A DNA stretch of 64,000 bases, from positions 62,001 through 126,000 of the forward strand of contig NZ_KQ948459.1 in the NCBI RefSeq assembly GCF_001514115.1, read 5' to 3'. A program made the position numbers and the translations under genes. This document shows, one piece after another, positions 26,501 through 35,325 of this stretch. How positions within the stretch are numbered: position 1 is the first letter of the stretch; each line of letters begins with the position of its first letter. The stretch comes from Streptomyces olivochromogenes. GTDB taxonomy: Bacteria; Actinomycetota; Actinomycetes; Streptomycetales; Streptomycetaceae. The notes below the pieces were generated by a model that ran no database searches, was not told the DNA's origin, and saw nothing but the letters and a program-made list of their open reading frames with translations.

Positions 26501-27463
26501 CACGCCGTCACCGACGGTCGTACCGGTGCCGTGCGCCTCCACGTAGTCCACCTGGGACCCGCTCACCCCGGCGCTGCGCCAGGCGGAGCGGACCATCGCC
26601 ACCTGCCCGGACACCGCGGGCTGCAGGAGAAGCCCGCTGCCGTCGCCGTCGTTGGTCACCGCGCTGCCCAGCAGCAGGGCGTGCACCGGATCGCCGTCCG
26701 CGAGGGCGTCGGACAGCCGCTTGAGCAGCACCGTGCCCACGCCCTCGCTGCGCACGAAGCCGTTCGCGGAGCTGTCGCCGAACTTGCACCGGCCGTCCGG
26801 CGCGAGCATCCGCCCCTGGGAGTAGGCGACCGCGTCGGTGGGCGTGAGGATCGTGTTGACCCCGGCGGCGACGGCCAGTTCACACTCTCCGGTGAGCAGG
26901 CTCTGGCGTGCGCTGTGCAGGGCGACCAGGGAGGACGAGCAGGCGGTGTCCAGCACCAGGCTGGGCCCGCGCAGGTCGAAGGCGTGGGAGACACGTCCGG
27001 CGGTGACGGCACGCAGCCTGCTGCCCGCCATGGCACGCACGTCCGCCGTGGCCGACGGCGCCGTCGCGTCGCCGTACTCGGCGGTCGCCTGCCCGACGAA
27101 CACTCCGGCGCCGCTGCCGCGGACCGTGGAGGGCGGGATGCCGGCGTCCTCGAACGCCTCCCACACGACGTGCAGGAGAAGGCGCTGCTGCGGGTCCATG
27201 GTGCGCGCCTCGCGCGGCGAGATCCCGAAGAAGGCGGCGTCGAAGTCGAACACGCCGTCCAGGAAGCCGCCATGACGGGAGATCAGCCGGTCAGGCGTGC
27301 CGGGCCGCGGGTCGTACCAGGCGGCCACGTCGAACCTGTCCCGCGGCACCGGTACGACGGCATCGGTATTGCTCTCCAGCAGTTTCCAGAACTCCTCCAC
27401 CCCTGGTGCCCCGGGGAACCTGCATCCCATGCCGATGATCGCGATCGGTTCGACTGTGTTCAC
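23540..27463 (-). CDS. Single-module type I polyketide synthase (KS-AT-DH*-ACP)
   Basis: A 1307-residue synthase. KS: DTACSSSL with active Cys, EAHGTGT and KTNIGHAEAAAG give the Cys-His-His set. AT: GHSMGE with active Ser, later VASHSP at the position used to judge extender choice; this variant is not clearly malonyl or methylmalonyl. DH-like region at about 900-1180: the HxxxGxxxxP motif is replaced by VRGLAPVPPAVF and no catalytic Asp is evident, so dehydration is unlikely. ACP: LGLDSLMA with the phosphopantetheine Ser near 1265. No KR or TE. Size and order match bacterial iterative aryl-acid (orsellinate-type) synthases; product inferred only. GTG 27463 follows GGAAGG. Confidence 0.9.
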   Translation of the reverse strand: MNTVEPIAIIGMGCRFPGAPGVEEFWKLLESNTDAVVPVPRDRFDVAAWYDPRPGTPDRLISRHGGFLDGVFDFDAAFFGISPREARTMDPQQRLLLHVVWEAFEDAGIPPSTVRGSGAGVFVGQATAEYGDATAPSATADVRAMAGSRLRAVTAGRVSHAFDLRGPSLVLDTACSSSLVALHSARQSLLTGECELAVAAGVNTILTPTDAVAYSQGRMLAPDGRCKFGDSSANGFVRSEGVGTVLLKRLSDALADGDPVHALLLGSAVTNDGDGSGLLLQPAVSGQVAMVRSAWRSAGVSGSQVDYVEAHGTGTTVGDGVELRALAEALGAEDKAGTPLLVGSVKTNIGHAEAAAGIAGLIKTVLVAKHRTVPASLHLTSPHPQLTEPGFPVTVADRNTPLLPRGDRAVLGVSSFGLSGTNAHAVIGEYVPEAAPRPDSGTPRSAEDTGPHLLVLSARTPTALRRLAARHATHLGPDGPGRGQRLRDICRSAATGRDAHPFRLWAVGHSHDALADVLRALAADEPTPDGGMHEAGFDGPREVAFVFSGQGSQWRGMGRELLRTSDAFRAALTECDAAVREELGWSVVDLLLDDGAELADAVERVQPALWAVEVALAAHWRGMGVEPDLVVGHSMGEAVAACVAGALSVRDAARVICRRSSLMQRLAGRGAMLATELSPAEAHELVAAYGDDVCVAVENSPSATVLAGDAAVLDKIAGELERREVLCRRVKVNVASHSPLMDEIRDDLLARLADVEPAAPRTEMVSTVRCASVRGADLDAAYWVDNLRRPVRFAETVRQLTETRDVIFVEVSPHPLLAQAIDDVQSAAGVAPKVVTTLVRLQSEAMATARAMGRAFSLGARVDWRRWYGDDNRRIPLPLYSWDAEDHRVESVPSTAPVRLYERQVRLSQLGVADLDTGVSVRGLAPVPPAVFLQAVAEAVRDLVGEGPVELLDTRIGDGLPLLSDAPRTTVRIRLDRSAGAGDPLAGERKPPTGEGEFTFAVEVVPEGSGAPGLCVVGTARAAATPAHAPGLAPLDGALTRCGEYVPGAEFYRRAEARGYSVAPALRTVGQVWRREGEAVARLHAPSGAVSGALEAGLLAMLGAWPHCTAADDPTRAHLPLSFARVLLADAPGGEFWSTARSAPEADRDRTRCDVLLTAPDGRVLAEFEGIAMVRAPGRSDAAHHEPDAMTAATAPPPAALPPVERAPVERDPLPNPGAGRSHASRPPAERLFIHTATMLGTTVDRVDPRRSLRDLGLDSLMATQLRRILHRELGVDLPTSRLLGDESAAAIAADLREEAAPESLSR

Positions 27464-27496
27464 ATCCGCGCCTTCCTGACGAGTCAGTAGTCCAAA

Positions 27497-27525
27497 TCTA
27501 TACCGAAGAACAAACTTGATCCGAA
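27497..27525 (-). promoter_or_regulatory. Promoter of the polyketide synthase gene
   Basis: On the minus strand TTCGGA, 17 bp and TATAGA lie about 34 nt before the GTG start. The 287-nt divergent region is AT-rich compared with its surroundings, also on the side of the aldo/keto reductase, where TTGAAC near 27684 is a possible -35. Confidence 0.45.
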
Positions 27526-27750
27526 GTCCTTTTGATGAAGGTGTCGTTAAGGGCGGGTCATGGCGGATGGATCCCGCGTAACAAACACCACATGAACGGA
27601 TTTTGACGGCGCCTTGGCGCACGAGGTGCCCATGGCCCCACCGGCCCTCCCCGGGGGATTCCGGTGACCTCGAGTCGACTATTGAACTCCAGTACATCTA
27701 TGTGCTTCAGTTGCGACGCGATCCCCACCACCGAGTGCGAAGGAGCAGGC

Positions 27751-28743
27751 ATGCTCACCACCAGGAAGCTGGGCCGTCAGGGGCTGGAGGTCTCAGAGCT
27801 CGGCCTCGGCTGCATGGGCATGAGCCAGTGGTACGGCGCCACGGACGACCGCGAGTCGGTCGCCACCGTCCACCGGGCACTGGAACTGGGCTACACCCTC
27901 TTCGACACCGCCGAGGCCTACGGTCCCCACGACAACGAGGTGCTGCTCGGCCGCGCCCTCGCGGGCCGCCGTGAACAGGCCCTCATCGCCACGAAGTTCG
28001 GCTTCCCGATGAAGCTGAAGGACGGCACGACGGCCGAGGCCGACAGCCGTCCCGAGCACATCGTCGAGGTCGTCGAGGCCTCCTTGAAGCGCCTCGGAAC
28101 CGACTACATCGACGTGCTCTACCAGCACCGCGTCGACCCGAAGGTGCCGATCGAGGACGTCGTGGGCACCATGGCCGACCTCGTACGGCAGGGCAAGGTC
28201 CGCTATCTGGGCCTGTGCGAGGCCGGCGAGAAGACCATCAGGCGCGCCCACGCCGTCCACCCGCTGTCCGTCGTGCAGAGCGAGTTCTCGGTCTGGGAGC
28301 GGAACCTGGAGGACGGGGTCCTGCCGCTCCTGCGGGAACTCGGCATCGGCCTCGTCGGCTTCTGCCCGCTCGGCCGGGGCTTCCTGACCGGTGGCGTACA
28401 GCGCGCCGAGGACTACCCGGACGACGACTTCCGGCACCACGACCCGCGTCTGCAGGGCGTCAACTACGACCAGAACATGGCGATCGCCGCGAAGATCCGG
28501 GAGGTCGCGGAGCGCCACGGCCTCACCCCGGCCCAGCTCGCCATCGCCTGGGCGCTGCACCAGGGCGACGACATCGTCCCCATCCCGGGCACCAAGCGGC
28601 GTACGTACCTGGAGGAGAACACCCGCTCCGCCACGGTGGCACTCGGCGTGGACACGCTCGCCGAGATCGACGACGCCGTACGCGCCGATCTGGTCGCCGG
28701 CCCCCGCTACAACGAGCGAATGATGGCCTACATCGACCGCTGA
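27751..28743 (+). CDS. Aldo/keto reductase of the cluster
   Basis: A 330-residue aldo/keto reductase with the full tetrad: Asp and Tyr in FDTAEAYGP, Lys in LIATKFGF, His in LYQHRVD. IPGTKRRTYLEEN is the NADP-binding stretch. It resembles the broad-specificity AKR11-13 type (AELGLGCMGMS-like opening). The ATG follows AAGGAGCAGGC. First gene of the plus-strand arm of the cluster, divergent from the polyketide synthase, so it may reduce a carbonyl of the product or supply a precursor. Confidence 0.9.
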   Translation: MLTTRKLGRQGLEVSELGLGCMGMSQWYGATDDRESVATVHRALELGYTLFDTAEAYGPHDNEVLLGRALAGRREQALIATKFGFPMKLKDGTTAEADSRPEHIVEVVEASLKRLGTDYIDVLYQHRVDPKVPIEDVVGTMADLVRQGKVRYLGLCEAGEKTIRRAHAVHPLSVVQSEFSVWERNLEDGVLPLLRELGIGLVGFCPLGRGFLTGGVQRAEDYPDDDFRHHDPRLQGVNYDQNMAIAAKIREVAERHGLTPAQLAIAWALHQGDDIVPIPGTKRRTYLEENTRSATVALGVDTLAEIDDAVRADLVAGPRYNERMMAYIDR

Positions 28744-28843
28744 CTCCTCCCGGCCAGGTTCTCGAGAGCCGTCCTTCGACGTGCCGCTCTCCCCTTTTCC
28801 CGCAGCAGAGCCCAGAGCCAGATACAGATCCTCAGGAGCAGCC

Positions 28844-30520
28844 GTGGACATACCGCACTGGCAGAAACACTGGAACGACCGCCGCGCTCCCTTCGCGGAC
28901 GAGTGCCGGCAGGCCCGGGACGCCTTGCTGTCCGATCTGAAGCAACCCGGCGTCGCACAACAGCGCGTCCTCGCCGACGTCATCGACATGAGCGCGGGCT
29001 CGGTCCACTGGCGGGAGCGGGGCTACGACGCCGTCGCCGCCGACCCCGGCCTCTTCCGCTCGGTGCTGCCCATCATGCGCTACGACGACTTCGTACCGGA
29101 GATCGAGCGCGAGACCCGTACCAAGGGCGGAACCCTCACCTGCAGTCCGGTGCTGCGCTGGCTCAAGACCAGCGGGACCACCGGAGTCCCCAAGCTGGTG
29201 CCCTACACCCTGCACTGGCTCCTCACCTACCGCATCCCCGCCATGAAGGCGATGTGGGGCACGTATCTGGAGTACCACCCGGAACTGCTCGACCACCCGT
29301 ACGCGACGCTCGACACCCAGACCGTCCGGGAGGACGTCTTCGACTTCGTGCACGGGATCGGGCACCAGGCCGTCAGCAATCGGCACCCGCAGATCAACAG
29401 CCGTGACTGGAATCCGCCGTGGTACGAGTCGCCGTGGTTCGGCCCGGCCGTCCCCAGCGCCCACGAGGGCCGCATGTACCACCGCATCCGGCACCTCGTC
29501 GGCAGGGACCTGCACTACATCTCGGCGATCAACCCGAGCACCCTGATCTCCTTGCGGGACCTGCTGGCCGCGCACGGCACGGACCTCGTGCGCGACCTGC
29601 GCGAGGGAACGCTGGAGGGCAGGCCGTACACCGAACCCGACGAGCGGGCCGCCCGGCATCTCGAAGACGTCCTGCGCAAGCCGGACTTCAGCCTCAAGGA
29701 CGTGTGGCCCTCCCTCACCCTCTACACCTGCTGGCTCTCCGCCTCCGCCGGGCTGTACGCGGCCAAGCTGGACGCGGTCTTCCCGGGCGTCGACAAGCTG
29801 CCGTTCATGAGCTGCGGCACCGAGGGGGTCACCACCATCCCGGTGGACGACTCGCCGCACAGTCAGCCGCTGGCCGTGGGACAGGCGTACTTCGAGTTCG
29901 TACCCGCCGATGTGCCCCTGGGGGAACTCGTCGACAGCGGCGAGCCGGTTCACACGCTGTTGTTCGACGAGGTGGAACCCGGCCGCGACTACCACCTCAT
30001 CATGACGCAGGGCAACGGTCTCTACCGCCTGTGGACGGGCGACATCTACCGCGTCGACCGGATCGTGGACGGCACCCCGTGGGTCCACTTCGTCCACCGT
30101 GACGGCATCTTCCACTCCTTCACCGGCGAGAAGATCACCGAGTCCCAGGTCACCGAGGCCATCCGGCGGGGACTCGCGGCCAGCGGCCTCGGCACCGGTC
30201 TCTACATGTGCGGACCGCGGTGGGCGGAACCCCCGTACTACATCGTCGTCACCGAGGCCCCCGAGCCGTCACCGCGACTGGACCGGGCCCTGTCGGCCGA
30301 CGTCGACAGCGCGCTGCACGAGATCAACATCGAGTACGCGTCCAAGCGGGACAGCGGGCGGCTCGGCGCGCTGGAGGTCGTCACCGTGCCCCACGACGCC
30401 ATCACCGCCTACATCGAAAGCCGCCGCCAGGCGGGCAACGCCACCCAGTACAAGTACAAGCCGTTCCAGCAGGACATCGACTTCGTCGCCGCCGTATCCG
30501 GCCGCATATCCGGCCGCTGA
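28844..30520 (+). CDS. GH3-family acyl-acid amido synthetase
   Basis: A 558-residue member of the GH3 branch of adenylate-forming enzymes, known in plants for joining auxin, jasmonate or benzoates to amino acids. Visible motifs: KTSGTTGVPKLVP (phosphate loop) near 103-115, FMSCGTEGVTTIP, YRLWTGDIYRV (ribose-binding Asp), FTGEKITESQV, and a C-terminal YKPFQ. The opening DIPHWQKHWNDR has no signal peptide. GTG 28844 follows AGGAGC. Its position beside a carrier-bound polyketide synthase suggests it activates the released acid and joins it to an amine; the substrates are inference. Confidence 0.82.
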   Translation: MDIPHWQKHWNDRRAPFADECRQARDALLSDLKQPGVAQQRVLADVIDMSAGSVHWRERGYDAVAADPGLFRSVLPIMRYDDFVPEIERETRTKGGTLTCSPVLRWLKTSGTTGVPKLVPYTLHWLLTYRIPAMKAMWGTYLEYHPELLDHPYATLDTQTVREDVFDFVHGIGHQAVSNRHPQINSRDWNPPWYESPWFGPAVPSAHEGRMYHRIRHLVGRDLHYISAINPSTLISLRDLLAAHGTDLVRDLREGTLEGRPYTEPDERAARHLEDVLRKPDFSLKDVWPSLTLYTCWLSASAGLYAAKLDAVFPGVDKLPFMSCGTEGVTTIPVDDSPHSQPLAVGQAYFEFVPADVPLGELVDSGEPVHTLLFDEVEPGRDYHLIMTQGNGLYRLWTGDIYRVDRIVDGTPWVHFVHRDGIFHSFTGEKITESQVTEAIRRGLAASGLGTGLYMCGPRWAEPPYYIVVTEAPEPSPRLDRALSADVDSALHEINIEYASKRDSGRLGALEVVTVPHDAITAYIESRRQAGNATQYKYKPFQQDIDFVAAVSGRISGR

Positions 30521-30535
30521 AAGGGGAGTTCGGAC

Positions 30536-31417
30536 GTGATCGAGACCAAGAGGCCGCCGCAGAACATCCGCCGCGAGATCGTGGGCATCCCCGTCGAGGG
30601 CGCCGAACTGGCGCTGCACCTGTGGCGGCCGCGCGGACAGGTGAAGGGCGCCGTCTTCTACTTCCACGGACTGCAGTCGCACGCCGGCTGGCTGTGGGAG
30701 GTCGGCCCCCAGTTCGCCGACAACGACATCGCCTTCTACGTCCTCGACCGGCGCGGCAGCGGCATCAGCGGCGGCACACGGCACGACCTGCCCGACGTGG
30801 ACACGGTGATCCGCGACTACGTGACCGCGCTGGAGCACGTACGGGAGACGGTCGGCGAGAGCGTGCCCCTGTCGCTCTTCGGGCACTGCCTGGGCGGCTC
30901 CTTCATGGCGGCGCTCATGCACCACCCGGACTTCACCACCCGCTACGACGCGGCCGTCTTCTGCTCGGCATGGCTGGGCAAGCTGCACGCCACCCTCGAC
31001 GACGAGCAGCTGCGGACCCTGGCGGCCGAGACCGGCCAGGAGCCGTGGGACGCCGGGCTCAGGGCCCAGGACTTCACGGACGAGGCGCGCCACCGGCACT
31101 TCATCGACCACGACGACCTGGCGGTACGCGAACTGACCCGGCGCTCCCGGGGCGTGCTGCTCGACCTGGAGCGGCTGTACATGCGGCCCGAGCGGACGCT
31201 GCCCGCGGTCCCGGCGGCCTACGTGTCCGGCATCAGCGACCCGATCATCGACCTCGACGACGCGCGGCGCACCTTCCTCGGGATGACCGGGAGCCACGGG
31301 GCCCTGCTCCAGTTCGCCACCGACAAGCACTACCTCTTCTACACCGACGTACGGGCCCGGCTCGTCGACTGGGCGTCCACGTTCACCCTCCTCCAGGGGC
31401 TGGACCGCCATGCCTGA
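30536..31417 (+). CDS. Alpha/beta hydrolase with Cys nucleophile
   Basis: A 293-residue Hydrolase_4-type (monoacylglycerol-lipase-like) protein. FYFHGLQSHAGW carries the oxyanion HG; the nucleophile elbow is FGHCLGGS with Cys near residue 118 where Ser is usual; acid in SGISDPIID; His in DKHYLFY. A Cys nucleophile favours transacylation or slow hydrolysis over lipase activity, so product release from the polyketide synthase or acyl transfer is plausible. GTG 30536 follows AGGGGAG, 15 nt after the GH3 gene. The stop overlaps the next start by 8 nt. Confidence 0.8.
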   Translation: MIETKRPPQNIRREIVGIPVEGAELALHLWRPRGQVKGAVFYFHGLQSHAGWLWEVGPQFADNDIAFYVLDRRGSGISGGTRHDLPDVDTVIRDYVTALEHVRETVGESVPLSLFGHCLGGSFMAALMHHPDFTTRYDAAVFCSAWLGKLHATLDDEQLRTLAAETGQEPWDAGLRAQDFTDEARHRHFIDHDDLAVRELTRRSRGVLLDLERLYMRPERTLPAVPAAYVSGISDPIIDLDDARRTFLGMTGSHGALLQFATDKHYLFYTDVRARLVDWASTFTLLQGLDRHA

Positions 31418-32612
31418 CGCCGCCGAGGCAGTCCTGTACCGGGTCGAGATGCCGATGGCGGTCTCCTTCGACCACCCCGCCAAACGCCGCTCCACCTCCG
31501 ACAGCCTCCTGCTGCGCCTGGACGTCGACGGAGCGAGCGGCCTCGGGGAGTGCGCCCCCAGGGCGTACGTCACCGGGGAGACCACCGAGACCGTGACCGG
31601 CGCCCTTCGCCATGTGCCGCTGGACGAGATCTTCGCGCGGGTCCGCTCGACCGAACCGGCCGTGCTCCTCGCCCGGCTGCGCCACGAGGGAGTCGCCGGG
31701 ACCTTCGGCCTGCGGGGCGGCGGCAATCTGCTCTGCCTCCTGGAGACCGCGCTGCTCGACCTGCTGGGCAGGCGGCTGGGCCTGGGCGGGGCGGAACTGG
31801 TGCCCACCGAAGGGGCACCCGCCGCACGCCGCCCCGCGCTGCCCGTCTCCCAGGTACTCGACCTCAGCCTCGACGTCGAGGAGTTCCTCGACACCCGCGG
31901 CCCCTTCCACTTCGTCAAGGTCAAGGCGGCCGACGACTTCGCCCGCGACCTCCGCACCGTCACCGCGATCCGCGCCCGCCTCGGCGACACCGTCCCCGTC
32001 ATGGTCGACGCCAACATGAGCTGGACCCCGGACGAGGCCCACGGGCAGCTGGCCGCGCTGCACGACGCCGGAGCCGACCTCGTCGAAGAACCCCTGGCCA
32101 AGGGGTCCTGGGCGGAACTCTCCCGGCTGCGGGCCCGCACCGGTGTTCGCATCCTGCTCGACGAGTCGGTGTGCACCCTCGACGACGCCCGCACCGCCGT
32201 CGAGTCCGGGGCCTGCGACGCCTTCAACGTCCGCGTGGCGAAGAACGGCGGCCCGGTCACCGCCGCGCGACTGATCGAGCTGGCCCGGCGCGCCGGCCTC
32301 GGCTTCCAGATCGGCGTCCAGGTCGCCGAGGTCGGACCGCTCATCAACGCCGGCCGCGCCCTCGCCTTCGCACACGGCGACGCGTTCACCGTGGAGGCCG
32401 GCCAGTCCGACCGCTTCTTCCCCGAACCGGTCGTCTCACCGCCGCCGGCGGTGTGCCGTACCGCCAACACCATCACCCCGGCTCCCGGGCCCGGCTTCGG
32501 CCTCGACCTCAACGAACACGCCGAACCCTGGGCCGTGCTCCGCCGCACCGAGGGCGACACGTCCTGGCGGCCCGTCCCCGCTCCCGCGCCCCGTACGAAG
32601 GAACACGCATGA
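31410..32612 (+). CDS. Enolase-superfamily enzyme (muconate cycloisomerase / OSBS-like)
   Basis: A 400-residue enolase-superfamily protein. The barrel carries KVKAA (KxK acid/base), VDANMSW (metal Asp), EEPL (metal Glu), DESV (metal Asp) and RVAKNGG (second catalytic Lys). This set fits the muconate-lactonising/OSBS/dipeptide-epimerase subgroup. The substrate may be a carboxylate from the cluster product or precursor; inferred. ATG 31410 overlaps the upstream stop, and the downstream gene starts within its stop (ATGA), so three genes are translationally coupled. Confidence 0.8.
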   Translation: MPDAAEAVLYRVEMPMAVSFDHPAKRRSTSDSLLLRLDVDGASGLGECAPRAYVTGETTETVTGALRHVPLDEIFARVRSTEPAVLLARLRHEGVAGTFGLRGGGNLLCLLETALLDLLGRRLGLGGAELVPTEGAPAARRPALPVSQVLDLSLDVEEFLDTRGPFHFVKVKAADDFARDLRTVTAIRARLGDTVPVMVDANMSWTPDEAHGQLAALHDAGADLVEEPLAKGSWAELSRLRARTGVRILLDESVCTLDDARTAVESGACDAFNVRVAKNGGPVTAARLIELARRAGLGFQIGVQVAEVGPLINAGRALAFAHGDAFTVEAGQSDRFFPEPVVSPPPAVCRTANTITPAPGPGFGLDLNEHAEPWAVLRRTEGDTSWRPVPAPAPRTKEHA

Positions 32613-34366
32613 CGACGTCCTACTTCTCCGACCTGGTGGTGGAGTTCCTGCACCAGCAGGGCATCGACAAGGTCGCCTTCAACCCCGGCGCGTCCTTCCG
32701 CGGCGTGCACGACTCCCTCGTCCACGCGGACAACGCCGAGATCGCCCCCGAGATCGTGATGACCTGCCACGAGGAGATCGCCGTGGCCGTGGCGCACGGC
32801 TACCACAAAGCGAGCGGCCGGCACATGGGTGTGTTCGTGCACGCCAACGTCGGTCTCCTGCACGCCTCGATGGCCGTCTTCAACGCCTGGTGCGACCGCG
32901 TACCGCTGTTCGTGCTCGGCGGCAACGGCCCCGTCGACGCCGGCAAGCGTCGCCCGTGGATCGACTGGATCCACACCTCGCAGAACATCGAGTCCGTCGT
33001 CAAGGACTATGTGAAGTGGTGCGACCAGCCCATCGGCCAGCGGGCCACCGTCGAGTCCCTCTACCGCGCCTTCAAGCTGATGAACACGCCGATGCAGGCG
33101 CCGGTGTTCGTGGCGCTCGACTTCGACGTGCAGGAGCAGCCGCTCGAGGACGGCGTACGGCTGCTCCCCGCGCGGGCCACCGAGGCAGCCCGGCTGCCCG
33201 CGCTGAACGGCGCCGACCTCGACGACCTGACCGGGCGACTGCTCGCCGCCCGACTCCCGGTCCTGGTGGTCGACTTCTCGGGCCGTGACCCCGGGACCGT
33301 CGCGCAGCTGGTCGCGCTCGCCGACGCACTGGGCCTGGCCGTCGTCGACCGCGGCAACCGGCTCAACTTCCCCAACACCCACCAGCTCAACGTCAGCCAC
33401 ACCACGGGCACCCTCCTGTCCGACGCCGACCTCGTCCTCGCCCTCGAGGTGCAGGACCTGGTCGGCGCCCTCGGCTCCTTCCTCACGCTCACCGACCAGG
33501 GAGCGCCCGCGAACGGCGCCGACATCGTCACCCTCGGCTTCAACGAGCTGCTCACCAGCAAATGGGCCGCCGACTACCAGCAGTTCGTGCCGGTCACCCG
33601 GGCCGTCGCCGCCGACACCGCGGACTCGGTGGCCGCGCTGCGTACGGTCGTCGAGGACCCGGCCGGTCCGTTCGCGGCGCCCGAGTTCACCGAGCGCCGC
33701 GAACAGCGTGCCAAGGCCCTCGCCGACCTGCACACCGAAGCCCGCGCCGGCTGGGCGCGCCAGGCCGAGGAGGCGAAGGGCCGCGACCGTATCCATGTGT
33801 CCGCGGCCGTCGACGAGATCCACCGTGCGGTCCGCGACGAGGAGTGGATCCTCACCAACACCGGCAGCCTCACCATCGACGGCTGGGTGAAGAAGCTCTG
33901 GCCGCTGGAGCGACCCGGCAGCTATCTCGGCCTCAACGGCGGCGGCGGCCTCGGCTACGGTCTCGGCGCGTCGATCGGCGCGGCGCTCGCCCACCAGAGC
34001 GACGGCACGCTCTGCCTCGACCTCCAGGCCGACGGCGACTTCCTCTACACGCCCAGCGCGCTGTGGACTCTCGCCGCCTACGACGTGCCGCTCCTGGTGA
34101 TCGTCATGAACAACCGCCTCTACCTGAACTCCACCCAGCACGCCGAGCGCATCGCCGGCAACCGCGACCGGGACATCGACCGCGCGCACATCGCCACCAG
34201 CTTCTACGACCGGCCCGTCGACTTCGTGACACTGGCCCGGTCGTTCGGTGTCCACACCCTGCCGCGGGTGGAGCGCGTCGACGCCGTCGCGCCGACCGTG
34301 CGCGAGGCGGTCGCCCACATCAAGGAGCACGGCAAGCCCGTCCTCGTCGAGATCCTCATGGAGTGA
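32609..34366 (+). CDS. ThDP-dependent enzyme (acetolactate synthase / decarboxylase-like)
   Basis: A 585-residue protein with the three-domain layout of ThDP enzymes. The PYR domain has TCHEEIAVAVAHGYHKASGR with the cofactor-activating Glu near 54. The PP domain has LQADGDFLYTPSALWTLAAY and then VIVMNNRLY, the GDG...NN cofactor motif near 474-502. Between them is a central domain lacking a clear FAD site. It could decarboxylate a 2-oxo acid or perform a carboligation. Coupled by a 4-nt overlap to the preceding gene. Confidence 0.83.
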   Translation: MTTSYFSDLVVEFLHQQGIDKVAFNPGASFRGVHDSLVHADNAEIAPEIVMTCHEEIAVAVAHGYHKASGRHMGVFVHANVGLLHASMAVFNAWCDRVPLFVLGGNGPVDAGKRRPWIDWIHTSQNIESVVKDYVKWCDQPIGQRATVESLYRAFKLMNTPMQAPVFVALDFDVQEQPLEDGVRLLPARATEAARLPALNGADLDDLTGRLLAARLPVLVVDFSGRDPGTVAQLVALADALGLAVVDRGNRLNFPNTHQLNVSHTTGTLLSDADLVLALEVQDLVGALGSFLTLTDQGAPANGADIVTLGFNELLTSKWAADYQQFVPVTRAVAADTADSVAALRTVVEDPAGPFAAPEFTERREQRAKALADLHTEARAGWARQAEEAKGRDRIHVSAAVDEIHRAVRDEEWILTNTGSLTIDGWVKKLWPLERPGSYLGLNGGGGLGYGLGASIGAALAHQSDGTLCLDLQADGDFLYTPSALWTLAAYDVPLLVIVMNNRLYLNSTQHAERIAGNRDRDIDRAHIATSFYDRPVDFVTLARSFGVHTLPRVERVDAVAPTVREAVAHIKEHGKPVLVEILME

Positions 34367-34436
34367 CCGGACCGGCCCGCCCGGACCGGGCGGGCCACCG
34401 CCTTCCCAGCCCGCGACTTCCCAGGAGGCACCCACC

Positions 34437-35321
34437 ATGACGGTGGTCTTCGAATGCATCTACGACGACGAGCGGCACTTCGGACTGGGCGTGCCGGAGG
34501 CCGGAGCACCCCTGCGCCTGTATCCCCTGGCCGGTGACACCCTCGCCGCGCTGCTCACCGCGGCGGCCGGCGACGGGGCGGACACCGCCGACCTGCTCAC
34601 CCGGGGCCGGGCGGCTGTCGACGTACCGGCCGCGGACCGTCACCGGGCGCGGCCGCTGCCGCCGCTGCTGCCCGCGCACGTGGGGGACGCGCTGGTCAGC
34701 GGCTTCATGATGACGCACAACGTGAAGGTCGGCGCCGAGGTCCCGGACCAGCCCAACTGGTTCGTCAAGGGGCTCGGTGACGTCCTGAAGGTGCCGGGCG
34801 AGGCGCTGTCCGTACCCGGCGACGCCGTGGCCGTGTGCGAGGAGGCCGAGGTGGTCCTCGTCTACGTGGGCGACGAACGGGGGACGCCCCGCTACGCCGG
34901 CTACACCTTCGGCAACGACGTCACCGACATAGGCCGCTTCAAACAGCACGCCGGGCACCTGTCGTACGCGAAGCTGTGCGACGCCGGGGTGGCCTCCTGG
35001 CTGCACCTCGGCGAACCGCCGCGCACGGTGACGGGCGAGGTCACCGTCGAGCGAGGCGGGGCACCGGCCTGGAAGGGCCCGTTCACCACCGGTGTCGACG
35101 CCCTCCACTACGACCTGCCCACGATGATGTCGCGCCTCTTCTCCTACGAGGCCCTGCACCGCCCCGGCCGGGTGCACTACGTCTACATCGGCGCCGACCG
35201 CAGCAGCTTCCACGCCGGGTTCCGGATCGGTGACGGCGACCGGGTCACCATCGACGTCGCGAGCCACGGTGTGCGGCTGTCCCACCCGCTGGTGTGGACG
35301 CGCCGCCCCGGACAGGACTGA
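34437..35321 (+). CDS. FAH-family (fumarylacetoacetate hydrolase-fold) enzyme
   Basis: A 294-residue FAH-fold protein. CEEAEVVLVY carries the ExE metal ligands and GYTFGNDVTDIGRF the family's NDV-x-D segment. The usual KSFD-like active-site stretch reads AGHLSYAKLCD, so the subfamily is divergent, closest in feel to the AraD1-type group. Members cleave C-C bonds, dehydrate or tautomerise 2-oxo acids with Mg. The ATG follows CAGGAGGCACCC. Fits an oxo-acid route with the ThDP enzyme upstream and the tautomerase downstream. Confidence 0.75.
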   Translation: MTVVFECIYDDERHFGLGVPEAGAPLRLYPLAGDTLAALLTAAAGDGADTADLLTRGRAAVDVPAADRHRARPLPPLLPAHVGDALVSGFMMTHNVKVGAEVPDQPNWFVKGLGDVLKVPGEALSVPGDAVAVCEEAEVVLVYVGDERGTPRYAGYTFGNDVTDIGRFKQHAGHLSYAKLCDAGVASWLHLGEPPRTVTGEVTVERGGAPAWKGPFTTGVDALHYDLPTMMSRLFSYEALHRPGRVHYVYIGADRSSFHAGFRIGDGDRVTIDVASHGVRLSHPLVWTRRPGQD

Positions 35322-35325
35322 GGCC

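Noticed and set aside
30269..34459. Very long open frame on the minus strand opposite the cluster genes
   Set aside because: It is antisense to five well-supported genes and its composition (Val/Gly/Asp/Arg-rich, no motifs) is typical of the mirror of GC-biased codons.
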